Below, in pieces: positions 1 through 10,351 of a DNA stretch of 64,000 nucleotides. Position 1 is the first letter of the stretch; the number at the start of each line of letters is the position of its first letter. A program made the position numbers and the translations under genes. Origin of the DNA: Setomelanomma holmii (lineage: Eukaryota; Ascomycota; Dothideomycetes; Pleosporales; Phaeosphaeriaceae); assembly GCA_010015745.1 (NCBI GenBank), contig ML978229.1, forward strand, positions 111,719-175,718, read 5' to 3'. A model generated the notes under the pieces. That model was given only the letters and a program-made list of their open reading frames with translations. It had not been told where the DNA came from and did not search any database.

Positions 1-1900
1 TGTGCATGCTCCTAGTACTAAATTAGAGGCGTCTGTTTCAACTCGTAGCGGTTCTCCTCTTCTGAAAGCCACTAGTACTAGAGGTTTAATGCATGCTTCT
101 TTAAGGGTTTAAAATGCCTTATTCTGTTATTCTGTCTAGTTAAAGGGCGTTTCCTTTTTTATAAGTTAAGTAAGAGGTATTGCGATTTTAGAGAAGTTTT
201 TAATAAACTGTTAGTTGAAGTTGACGAAACCTAGGAAGGATTAGATATCCTTCACATTCTGAGGTTCTAGCCAGTTCTTAACAACTTCGATCTTGTCTTC
301 ACTCATTCGTACTCTGTTTTTTCTGACTATGCATCCAAGGAATTCGACTTCCTCCTTATGCTATTTGCACTTGTTAGGGTCTACTAACAGGTGGTGCTGT
401 TGTAGGAGCTGTAGCACGGTTCGTACGTGTTTTTTGTGATCTGCTTCATTCTCTGAGTAGATCAGTATATATCATCTAAGTAAGCGATAACAAAAATGTC
501 CAAGTGTGCTCTCAACACATTGTTGATGAGGGCCTGACAGGTTGCTAGGGCGTTAGTAAGACCAAACGGCATTACAGTGTATTCGTAATGTCCGTAGCGT
601 GTTCTAAACGCTGTCTTCTATTCCTCGCCTTCCTTCATGCAGATAAGGTTGTATGCTCCTCTGAGATCTAATGCTATGAAGATCTTCGCATGAGACAATC
701 GATCCTGTAACACTGTAATATTAGGTAGTAGGTATCGGTTTTTGATTGTAATGTCGTTGAGCTTCCAGTAGTTAACGTATAGTTATAATTTGCTATTCTT
801 CTTTAGCACAAATATGATTAGATATCCTGCTAAGGATTTACTTTCCCTTATGAATCCTTTCTTGATATTGACTTTAATGTAGTCCCTAAGCACTTCTAGT
901 TCTTTCTCTAATAATCTATAGATTAGACTAAAAGTTAGGTGCTTTCCTTCAGTTAGGGTGATCTCGTAGTCCCATTCCTGATGTTTAGGTAACGCTCATT
1001 CGTCTACCTCTTCCTTAAAGAGCTTCTTAAATTCTTAGTACTCTTTTAGGATTAGAGTTGCGCTTTTCTCCTTAACTCTCTCTTTGTGATCCTCTGTCTA
1101 TAAGGTGTTAGAGAAGTTGACTACTATTTTTGTTAGGTGTGTCGCTGTTAAAGCAATATTCGCTATTGTCTTGTTATCTATCATCAAACTCTGTTAGTGC
1201 ACAGGCATAGAGGTGTAGGCGCAGTCACGGTCCTCTAATAAAAGCTGTCAATTCTTCTAATCAATTCTAGAGTTATGCTTTTGTAACTAGGGAAGTCCTA
1301 ATATAATGTTATAGGCGGCTAACCTAAAAACATCTAGGTGAATCTTCTTGTAGTGTCCTTAGATGTTAAGTCCTGTAGTAATTTCGTGTTTAATTACTAA
1401 CCCATTTAGCATTAGTTGGTCGCTCGCGAAGCGAAGTGGATAGGATTGCTGTTTTTGGAGAGGTTAGAGCCCTGCTCTCAACACGGCTTCTCCTGAAATG
1501 TAATTTGCTTGTGATCCTAAATCTAGTAATGCCTTCATCTATTTTCTGTTGAGCTTTACTGTAAGCTTAAGGAGTCATTCAGCGTTGATGGCGTTACAGC
1601 TCCTGGACTCGTTTCTGGAGCTAGGCGTTTGCCTAAAAAAACGCTGATTGAACCCGTTGGTGTCCTTTAATAGACGGTGCTCAATGCATTATAGGGTGAG
1701 GCAAGTCTGCCACTTTTTCTAGGTACATTTCCTGTTAATCCTTATTCCTATTAGGTGATAATCAGTCTCTGTTTTGCCAGGGAAGTATTGCGCATTTCTT
1801 TTGTCCCACAGGTGTTGTTCGCAAGTAGTTTTCCTGCATTCTTTCTAGTACTATTTGCATTGTTGCTTGTTCTTTAGGAAGTGTCTAGTACCAGCTTTAT
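1..1900 (-). pseudogene. gypsy pol relic (protease and reverse transcriptase)
   Basis: Reading the minus strand, codons for YLDD lie at 482-471, followed (after a small frameshift) by LIYSENEADHKKHV and then a stretch ending in EFLGCIVRKNRVRMSEDKIE. This is the classic Ty3/gypsy palm and thumb region of reverse transcriptase. Upstream at about 1530-1490 the frame reads ALLDLGSQANYISGE, which resembles the retropepsin active site (D-S/T-G) with the middle residue changed. RNase H and integrase would lie beyond the left edge. In-frame stops are mostly TAG. It cannot encode an active polyprotein. Confidence 0.75.
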
Positions 1901-2115
1901 CAGACTGGTGTATGGAGCACTCATCGTGATAGCACGTTGTCTATGATAGGTTTCTATGTAGTGGGTTTTGATAGTTAAGGAAATACTAGAGTGCTGGTGT
2001 TAATGGTCCTCCAGAATATTGTCTAAGATTTCTCTAGTTCTATTCTTGTAATCCTTGTAGTGCCCAGTTTCCTGTTTCCTTCTGACTGTTTTTCTTAGTT
2101 GTTTCAGTCTTGTTA

Positions 2116-2220
2116 CTCGGGCCCTTGCGGTTACTCCGTAAAATTTCAACGAAATTGCCCGTGCTTCGCACAGGCCTACCACCTCAGTGCAAATGATCAG
2201 CTCAGTGCAACTAAACAGCT
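2116..2220 (+). repeat. left terminal inverted repeat of the pogo element
   Basis: It pairs with 4658-4762 in inverted orientation with about five mismatches over 105 bp. Within it are nested short palindromes: GGGCCC, AATTTC-aac-GAAATT, and GCCCGTGC-ttc-GCACaGGC (one mismatch here, perfect in the right copy). Confidence 0.93.
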
Positions 2221-2288
2221 TTACGATAACAGAGCTCCACCATAACGCGTCGTAATTAGTATTCTGAATAAGCCAGATCTTTTTAAAC

Positions 2289-4586
2289 ATGGCCCTGAGT
2301 GCATCGAAAATTACTCTGTACGCAGCAGAGGTGGTGGTGCTGAAAGAACATGCAGAAAAGCTGCGCAAGCACACCAAGCCAAACATCAAAAGTTATGCTA
2401 CTACCTACAACCTGCTATATTATCGCCTTCTGTGCATGTACAAAGGTCTCCCTACTCGCAGCGATTAACGCCTACCCGCCCACCAGTTGTTAGAAGAGCA
2501 GGATCTTGCCCTTGAGCGGTACCTTAATGCGATCAATGCTATTGGCTTTAGAGTCTACAGAGCTTTAGTGGAGCAACAAGCTAACGCGCTACTCATAGAG
2601 TCGTATACTGGTATAGATGAGTGCCCTCAGCAACTTAGGAAGCAATGGGCACGTCACTAGCTTCAGCGCCACCCAAAATATAGGCGCGTTAAAGCAAAGC
2701 TAATAGAGGTGCAGCGTAAGCTCGCGCAAGAGCCTGAAGCGCTCTGTAGATAGTTTAAGCGGCTTTAAAGCATGAAAGAGGAGCTCAGTATACTGCCAGA
2801 GGACGTCTACAACATGGATGAGACCGGCTGTCGAATTGGTTTAGCTACAAGCCAGTACGTTTACAGCAAAAATGGACGCGAGGTGTTTATCCCCAACGCC
2901 AACAACCGCGAGCTTGTTACTCTCGTTGAGTGTATTTGCGCCTCCAGCCATGCTATCGCACCCATGGTCATCATTAAAGCAGCGACTATCATGGAGCACT
3001 AGGTTGTTGATCTACCTGACGACGTGCTCATTAACGTCAGCGATAGTGGCTACAGCAACGACTCGCTCGCGCTTGACTGGATTAAGCATTTTGACAAGAT
3101 GACAAGAAAGAGAACTGTAGGCAGATGGCGGCTACTCCTAGTAGATAGGCACGGCTCACATGAAACAAAGGAGTTTGCTAAGTACGCGGAGGATAATTAT
3201 ATTGTACTCTTCGCTCTACCACCTTATACAACCCACTTACTGCAGCCGCTTGATGTGGGCTGCTTTCAGCCACTCAAATGGTACCATGGGAGGTGCCTTG
3301 ACTGGGCTGCTTGAACAGGATCAAAAGACATAAGCAAAGCTGCCTTTATAGCTACTGTAGGCGAGATACAACGTCTTACTTTTACCCGTAACACTATACT
3401 TAGTGGATGGAGGCGTACAGGGCTATTCCCATTCAACCTAGATGTGGTGCTTAGCTACCTAAAACGACAGGAAGATTGTGACTCCAGCGCTGAGGAGCGA
3501 TCTCCTACACCACCGCCAGCAACAGTACAACGAGCTGGTACTCCTATAGTTATCTTATCACCGCCACAGCTCAGCTCGTCGCCTACAAAAGCCTCTATCT
3601 AAAGTTTCCACTGTGTCAAAATAGACCTTGAGATAGTGCAGCTTGTGCGTCGACCGCCAGCGCAAGACGCAACACCAGAACCAGAGAACCCTGAGCCTGG
3701 CGATACAGCGTTTCATACACCAAAAACAGTCCGTCAAATTCAGCTGCAAGCTCTGTTTGTCTATGCTGCGCTGCGGCAGCATCTCCCCTGCAACATGGCG
3801 GCTGGAGTCATCCGTCATCTTCGCAGAGCCTCAGCGCTTGCGCGCATTGCAGAGGGCTTGCAGCGCAAGCTACGCTGTACAAAGGCAGTAGAACTTGCTA
3901 AAGATGAGCGCCGACGTCGTAAAAAACGTGCCTTAGAGGTCAAAGGTGGCCCCATCTACTCACAAGACGCAAGGCGGATAGTGCGCCAGCGCGAGGTAGA
4001 CGACGTTGCGCGCCTGGAGGCTGAGCTCGAATGTAAGCGCCTTTGCAAAGTTACTAAAATCGCTAATAAATAGAAGCGGTTGTTGCCTACAGTAAGGAGT
4101 TAGGGCAACAAGTATTGTAAGCGTAGGGCAGAGGGCGTCAGCGTCCAGCGCGCATGCGCCTACTGGCAACATGCCGCTAACGACGACGACTACAACACTA
4201 CGGTTGCAGCAAAGTTGCTGTATATAGTGCAGGATGAGAGCTTTAAGTACATTGAGGGCAGGATAACAACAGAACAAACACCAGCTATCGAGGTAGCCTT
4301 TGGCGTGCGCCGACTTGTTGATTCCTACACTAAAGCAGTAGCAGGATGGTAGGATGAGCGCGCTGCACTGGCTACAATCGCAAGTCAAGACTCTACCTAC
4401 GCAACACAGACGGATCCTGACAGAGCTATACGTATTACACACCAAGAACAGTCTATAGCTGTCAAGGTGGAGCCCGTAATTATCTCAGGCGTAGGTGAGG
4501 TAGATGACCTTGATAGCATTGGCAGCGACAACAACAGCGACTCTACAAGCGAGGATGAACTACAAAATGACTGGGGGCTACAGTAA
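2289..4586 (+). pseudogene. pogo-type DDE transposase, nonsense-riddled
   Basis: From the ATG at 2289 to the TAA at 4584-4586 the frame is 766 codons with no indel, but about ten internal stops. Most are explained by TGG-to-TAG or CAA/CAG-to-TAA/TAG changes. The DDE_1 catalytic residues are all still legible: YNMDETG (first D), LLLVDRHGSHETK (second D) and LQPLDVGCF (third D). The N-terminal part would be the helix-turn-helix/CENP-B-like DNA-binding region. The C-terminal third is basic and then acidic. Family knowledge (pogo/Tigger/Fot1): cut-and-paste transposition at TA sites. It cannot make a full protein as it stands. Confidence 0.88.
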
Positions 4587-4657
4587 GATATATATAACTA
4601 AGCTGTTAACTTTGCGCTCTCTTAAATAACTAGGTTTTACTAATAAATTGTGATCAA

Positions 4658-4762
4658 AGCTATCTAGTTGCACTGAGCCGATCATTTGCATTGAGGTGGT
4701 AGGCCCGTGCGAAGCACGGGCAATTTCGTTGAAATTTTACGGAGTAACCGCAAGGGCCCGAG
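4658..4762 (-). repeat. right terminal inverted repeat of the pogo element
   Basis: It is the inverted partner of 2116-2220. It holds a perfect 8-bp stem, GCCCGTGC-gaa-GCACGGGC, and ends at a TA target duplication (4763-4764). Confidence 0.93.
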
Positions 4763-4989
4763 TAAGGATCAATGCTTGTCCTTCGTTAGCGTATTGGAGG
4801 CGTCGTTGTTTCTTCTTGCAACAGTCTTCTCTGACCCTATTGTTCTGATGTTGATAGTCCTCTGCCCCCTAGTCTGCTAGCGTAGCGTTTTGTCGTACCA
4901 GTCTTAGGCTCTCAGGTGGCGTTACATATACTCAGTCTGTATTGTCATAATAAAACTCTGGTGACTCCAGATCTGAGTTTTCTTTATAA

Positions 4990-6040
4990 GATCTTATGTC
5001 AACACGCTTGCCTAGGTGTGGAGTTGGCGGTCTGTTATCCGTTTCTCCCTTGGGATGACAGTCCCTTGGTACAGTCTGATGACCGTTTTTGAGGCTGGCT
5101 ATATCGATAGCCTTGGTCAGAACTTCCTATTCGTCGTTAGTATTCTCCTGCTCAGGGGAGTCTTAACTGAGCATGTTGAGTTAGGTAACCTTATTCTTAG
5201 ACTTGCAATTTCTCTGCAGGTGTCCTAGTTTTCCGCAGTTGTAGCAGGAGCAAGTTTCCTTGCTCTTACTCTTATCTTTAGACCAAGTGGTGTTCCTCTT
5301 ATTCTTGCCTTAGTCCTTAGGTTCGCCTTAGTAGATGTTGTTAATATGCATTAGAGCGGTTCTGTAATAGTTATAGCGCATTTTGACGTTAAACTTATAG
5401 AGTTTAGTGTCAAGTCAGATAGCTTCTGCTGTGAGAGTGCCAAGGGTATTAACTTGAACTGGCGTGCGCATAAGTTCTGCTCTAACGTTAGGTTTTAATC
5501 CTTGTTAGTACATGGTACAAAGTGCTTAGTCGTTCTAATCAGCTGCAGACTTAGTTTGCGTAAGGCGTTAGATGACTCTTTCAGCAATCTTGGTCTCGTT
5601 CGTAAGTCTAAAGGCAGTACGCACTTTCTCCTTAAAGTGGTTGTAGTCTTCGAACATGTTAACCAGGTTAGCGCTCTTGAGGTCTGATCCTATGTAGTTA
5701 AGTAGGAATAGGCGAACCCATTTCGCTGCTTCTCCTCTCATGTAGGAGGCTACTAGTGAAGGCTGGTCATCTAATGCGACATCAGATGCTCTTAGCTTAA
5801 AGTAGAGGTCAAACTAGAGGAGCTAGTCTTCAAGGGTAGTGCAGTCTCTATAATAGAGGTCGGGTCTGGCGACCTTTGTCGCAACCTTGTAGTTGTAGGT
5901 AGAAACAGAGGTGCTTTAATCTATCGAAGTATCACTTATCTTGAGAGTGTTCAAAGTGTGAAGGCCTGTATAGAAGGGTATCTGTATTAGGTCTAGCGGT
6001 TGGTTCTTAGGGAGTGAGTGAGTTTGAGAGGGATCAGTAA
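4990..6040 (-). pseudogene. gypsy gag relic with CCHC zinc knuckle
   Basis: The minus strand reads a Retrotrans_gag-like stretch at about 5,830-5,590, including SYMRGEAAKWVRLFLLNYIG and a following FRLTNETKIAERVI. Downstream, codons at 5246-5205 give CYNCGKLGHLQRNC, a perfect C-x2-C-x4-H-x4-C nucleic-acid-binding knuckle, which marks the nucleocapsid end of Gag. Several TAG/TAA codons break the frame. Pol follows on the far side of the inserted pogo element. The N-terminal boundary is approximate. Confidence 0.7.
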
Positions 6041-6360
6041 TACTAAGACAGTACGATGGTGCGTCTGAAAAGAGTATTAGGTTCGTGAGAACAATAATTG
6101 ATTGCTAATACGAAGTTGAACACAATAGTCTATAGGAGGCCATCGACTCTAACTATATACTCCGTAAGTGTAGCGCTTAGTCAAGAGCAGGGTGCTCCAT
6201 CCTGAGCGCTCATACCTGAGCAGTCATGTGACGTCATGCTCCAATGTGAGCGGTCACATAACCTAGGGTAATTCATGAAGGGGGTGGTTTGTGTTACCTC
6301 ATTGGCCCTTCATAAGCCCAGGCGCTTATTCTGGCGTTGTTGAGAAGAGGTTCTTAACAC

Positions 6361-6475
6361 TAGGAAGCAGTTTTGACGCGATTGCGCGCCTAACTCAGCA
6401 AATCTTCGTTTACTTAAAGAGGAGGTGATCATTTAGTGTATACTTGATCTTGACGCGCAAGGATTTTCGATGTTC
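6361..6475 (+). pseudogene. pogo transposase N-terminal fragment
   Basis: This stretch matches 11,530-11,650 (the HTH/CENP-B-like region of the pogo copy at 11,376-13,041) in the same orientation, with RIP-like differences. Immediately downstream the homology flips to the minus-strand C-terminal end of another copy, so 6,475 is an inversion-type junction. It is non-coding. Confidence 0.7.
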
Positions 6476-7119
6476 GTTACGTAGCAGCCTTATTTGCTGC
6501 TTAAAGCTTAGCGTTGCGCTTAGTTATTAATACTAGAGAATGCGCTAGTAGCTTAGCGCCTTTAGCGAGCTTTTTCACTACCTTAACTCTTGTGGTTAGT
6601 AAGCTATCTACGTGTCTCTAAATACTCTATCAAATTAGCTTTAATTATAATCTAAACTCTAGAGTATTGCTTAGGGTTTGCGACTACTAGAGACTATCTT
6701 CAATAGTAGGTAGTGTAGGCGTACGAAAGTAGACGTTAAGCTTTAATATCACTGCCTCTAGGTTAAGTAGAACTAAGCTAGTACCTTAAAGGCTTTCTTA
6801 GATATTGCTTTTAGTAATTGCGTTCTTAAAAGCAGTAATAAAGTAGAGCAAGAACTTAGTCATAGTAATGTAGTTAATCTTACTACGCATTAGGTTCTTA
6901 GCTTAGTAGCTATACGCCTTCTTCAATGGCGAGAAACAGCCTACATTAAGAGACTGCAGAAGGTGCGACGAGTAAGAAAGTATGCAGAGAGTAATTAATA
7001 ATCTTGTTATTCTTGTAGTACAGTTAGAAAGCAAGCGAGTTATAGCTCTCATAGCTATTAATAACAAGCAAACGTACTGTGCCTACAGTACATTTCGTTA
7101 AGGCGCTTTAACTACGCTA

Positions 7120-7315
7120 TGTTAGACTTTAGAACGGAGCTGAATGTTATAGAGTATTACTACGTAATAAGCTCTGCCTATAAATAGAAGAGAGTACGAG
7201 AGCTACAGACAGTACGAGAGCTACGGACAGTCGTGATTCGTCTATCTTAAAATACAATACACCTTCTTTACACAACCTATACTCTTGTGCACTAGACTAT
7301 CTAATAATTATAACA
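7120..7315 (+). repeat. 5' LTR of the small LTR element
   Basis: This 196-bp copy matches 10174-10351. It is longer because it holds a tandem duplication of the segment reading ACGAGAGCTACaGACAGT. It starts TGTT and ends AACA. Confidence 0.9.
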
Positions 7316-8039
7316 TTCGAATTACTCTACATCTTCTAGCTATACAAGAGCTATACTTAACACTATAAGTATCTAACTACTGTTGTCTAGGTCTAGCACG
7401 CTCGCAGATAGCACTATTCTCCTCGAGAGTAATAAGGTGATTATCGAGACGACTAACTAACGAACACCGAGCTCTTCTCTAGAAGCTAAGAGCGCTTAAC
7501 CTACGAGTAGTGCAAGAAGTAGAGAAATATTACAAGATAAGATTGTCTAGCCTACTAGAGGCTAGAACACTCTAGAAGACTCTAGTGTAGAGTTAGTGCT
7601 CTAATAGTTGCGCTACTAGTGAGAGAAGACTACACAACTAGAGAAACTAAAGGCTCTTGGAGAGATGCGAGCCTAATACGAGGCTAAGAACGTTAGTGCT
7701 CTTAGCAGAGATCTAGGTAACCTATAGTTACCTGTAGTAGCTGTAGCTAAGGTATCTAGTTAACTCCTAAGCTCTGAGGCGCCTGCAAGGTACGAAAAGC
7801 GCAATCGCGCGCAATACAATCGCTAGGAAAGAGATTGTAAAAGTTACTCCGCCTAAATACCTAGCCTTTTCCTGCAAGAGCAGCAGAAGATTATCTTTAA
7901 TAAGAGATATATTTCTAAGCTACTAAAGACTCTCTAGAATGCCTATGTTTAAACTAATAGGTCTAAGTAGCTCTCTACTATTTCCCTTAGAATAGAGAGG
8001 TTTGTTAGAATTAGCGCTCTCTTGCCTTCTACCTAGAAT

Positions 8040-8420
8040 TCTACTTAGGCTAAGTTCAAGGTAGTAATATTAAATACTTTAAATTCTACAGCAGAACAAC
8101 GCTATGCGGCGTTTGCTACTCTTAAGCACTACTGCTAGAAGCTAGAGTAGTCTTCTACGGAATTGCTTAACTTTCTCTACCCACTTTAAGAGAAACCTAG
8201 TATTAAACACTCTAAAGAGACTAAGATGCTTAAGTTTACTATAGCGCTGCGCAAACAAATCTAAGATAACATCTCTTGCGAAAAGAATGCTAATTAGATA
8301 ACTATCTCTTAAATTAAGAAGATCGCGAACTGTTTTTAGCGCAGAAATTAGTCTTTCTAGTAAATAGGAATATCTCGTGAAGTAGACTAGTTACTTAACA
8401 GAAGAGAACTCTTAGAAGCC
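8040..8420 (+). pseudogene. Gag-like relic inside the small LTR element
   Basis: With TAG/TAA read as W or Q, the plus strand gives a plausible structural-protein stretch containing YAAFATLKHYC, SSTELLNFLYP and MLKFTIALRKQI. The helical, K/R-rich character and the position downstream of the 5' LTR fit Gag. I cannot assign a specific Gag family, and the boundaries are loose. Confidence 0.35.
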
Positions 8421-9059
8421 TAGGTCGTTAATTTCGGTGAATTCTCTGCAGCGATTCTAGAAGCGCAAGAGCGTATTAGCTAAGCGTAGGCAAAAGAATT
8501 CTAAGCCTATAAAGCGTTAGAGATAATCTTTTAAAAAGAAGAGAGATAATCTAGCTAACAACAACACGCAAAAGGCCTAATACCTCAACCTCCTATTTTT
8601 TCTACTTGGTTTAAGAAGAAGTGTAATAGTTAAGCTCCGTAGACTAACAGAGAACTCGCAAAGAAGCATAAAGAGCTCCTTCGAGGTAATTTAGCCTATA
8701 TTACGTTAGCACAGTATAGCAGAAAATAGAAGAGAAACAAATAATCTCTTAGTAATTATATCTAGAACTAGGAATCTATAAACAACATTATTAGATACAA
8801 CACACATTACGTACACTTAGCTCTCTAGCGAAAATTAAAGAAATTTAGTATCTTTTAAGGCTAGACAGGCTAGAGTATACCTAAGCGCTAAAGGAGAAGC
8901 TCTCTAGTCTTATATAGCCTAAGGTAACCTACATTAAGCCAAGTTAGCTCTGTATACAGAAAAAAAAAGTAAAATACTGCAGTAAGCGCCTATTAGCTTA
9001 TAATAGCTCTTATTAGGTTACTAGACCTTTATGTACGCTAGAACTGTGCACAAGGCGCT

Positions 9060-9450
9060 TAAACAGCCTTCTATTTTAGATTCTTAATCTCTGCCTCTAG
9101 CTTCTTAACCTCGCAGGTTAGCTTACTCTTAGCATTACTCTTAGCATTACTCTTAGCATTACTCTTAGCATTACTCTTAGCATTACTCTTAGCATTACTC
9201 TTAGCATTACTCTTAGCNNNNNNNNNNTTACTCTTAGCATTACTCTTAGCATTACTCTTAGCATTACTCTTAGCATTACTCTTAGCATTACTCTTAGCAT
9301 TACTCTTAGCATTACTCTTAGCTCTATTATAACAGTCTTCGAGAACAACAAGTTCTCTCTTCTTAATAGTAAGAGCTTAAGTAGCCTTACGCTTAGAATC
9401 TTTAGTAGAACAATTCTACTAATAGTTAGTGTACGCTAATATAGGCTAGA
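9060..9450 (-). pseudogene. minus-strand coding relic around the 12-bp array
   Basis: Both sides of the 12-bp array share one minus-strand frame rich in K, E, A and R with heptad-like spacing. This resembles the basic C-terminal tails of fungal DDE transposases, but no diagnostic domain is visible. It runs antisense to the host LTR element. Identity is unresolved. Confidence 0.3.
9125..9322. repeat. 12-bp tandem array interrupted by an assembly gap
   Basis: The unit ATTACTCTTAGC is repeated about 16 times, nearly perfectly. Ten Ns at 9218-9227 break it, so the true copy number is unknown. On the minus strand the array reads as repeated A-K-S-N in one frame. It is flanked in that frame by charged, coiled-coil-like sequence (upstream KKRELVVLEDCYNRAKSN, downstream CEVKKLEAEIKNLK), suggesting it grew inside an old minus-strand coding region. 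Confidence 0.9.
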
Positions 9451-10173
9451 AGAGACTAATATACCTTCTTGCGAAGCAAGCTAGTGCTATTAGCACTCTA
9501 AGCCTTTAGAGCGTAGACCTTCTTGTTAAAAGTAATATTGTTAGCCTATTGCTTAGTTAGGCTTTACAAGAGAGTAGGCGGTAATACAGTAGGCGCAATA
9601 ATAGTAGGTAAGCTGCAACGTTCTTATTATATAGTTACTAACTGCAACTCGATCTATTGTAGGCGTAGCGAGAGTTGCAGAAGTTGTCAGTAGTGCGAAT
9701 AGGTCTACTACGCGTTGTTAGCTCTTATTTACTACAGAATAGCCCATATTAGTCTGTATTAGCTTCTAGAAGGCTAATACAGACTCTAAATAGGTAATCT
9801 AAACAAGAGCTCTAGAAGAGATAAAACGTATTAAACGAGAGTTATTGTATAAGAGTAAAGAAATCTAAGGAGTATATTAAAGCTTATGTTCTCAATACTG
9901 CCTCAGCGAGCTAGCGAGCGCTAGTGCAGGTCTCTGCTACTGCCTGCAGGTAAAGGTAAGAGTGAGTAAGAAGTCGCTTTTAAGTAAGAGGCAAAATTTC
10001 AGAAGTAGCAATTAGAACGAATGCAGCGCTACAAGCGTTAATTTGAGACTACAAAGAACACTAACAACCTCTCTAGCTTACCTCTGCCTTAAGTCGGCTA
10101 GGATAGCCTATATTAGTTTAGAGTAACCTCTACGCACTCTAACTAGGCTAGCCGTCTTTAAGAAGAGAGATAA

Positions 10174-10351
10174 TGTTAGATTTTAGAATGAAGCTAAATA
10201 TTATAGAGTATTACTACGTGATAAGCTCTACCTATAAATACAAGAGAGTACGAGAGCTACAGATAGTAGCGATTCGTCTATCTTACAATACAATACACCT
10301 TCTTTATACTACCTATACTCTTGTACACTAGACTGCCTAATAATTATAACA
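10174..10351 (+). repeat. 3' LTR of the small LTR element
   Basis: This 178-bp copy matches 7120-7315, preceded by a polypurine tract and followed by the CGCTA target duplication. Confidence 0.9.

Larger units (their letters stand above)
2116..4762 (+). mobile_element. pogo/Fot1-type DNA transposon with long TIRs, RIP-inactivated
   Basis: The 2,647-bp element begins CTCGGGCCC and ends GGGCCCGAG, and it is flanked by the TA dinucleotide on both sides (2114-2115 and 4763-4764), the target duplication expected for Tc1/mariner/pogo elements. Terminal inverted repeats of about 105 bp differ at about five positions. Inside is one transposase frame that is continuous in length but carries about ten stop codons. 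It sits inside the gypsy element, so it inserted later. The well-kept TIRs suggest it is fairly young, with RIP rather than slow decay killing the gene. Confidence 0.92.
1..6240 (-). mobile_element. Ty3/gypsy LTR retrotransposon, degenerate, cut by the left window edge
   Basis: On the minus strand the order is leader, gag, protease, reverse transcriptase, reading from about 6,240 leftwards, and the element leaves the window at base 1. It is recognised from a gag-like region with a CCHC zinc knuckle, a protease-like motif and a reverse transcriptase with YLDD. A pogo-type element (2116-4762) is inserted between gag and pol. Many TAG/TAA codons replace W or Q, as RIP would leave, and there is at least one frameshift just after YLDD. 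The outer boundary near 6,240 is uncertain because I could not define the LTR ends. A related fragment lies at 14,870-15,066 on the plus strand. The element is not functional. Confidence 0.8.
7120..10351 (+). mobile_element. small LTR retrotransposon, about 3.2 kb, no recognisable pol
   Basis: Direct repeats at 7120-7315 and 10174-10351 both begin TGTTAGA and end TAACA. The flanks are the 5-bp duplication CGCTA (7115-7119 and 10352-10356). A purine-rich tract (AAGAAGAGAGA, about 10,160-10,170) precedes the second repeat, so the plus strand is the sense strand. The internal 2.86 kb shows a Gag-like reading frame but no reverse transcriptase or integrase motif that I could find, so this is probably a non-autonomous (LARD/TRIM-like or gag-only) element. 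It is RIP-damaged and carries an assembly gap. Confidence 0.88.

Noticed and set aside
9125..9322. Possible CRISPR-like array
   Set aside because: The 12-bp units have no spacers and lie in a eukaryotic transposon; it is a simple tandem repeat.
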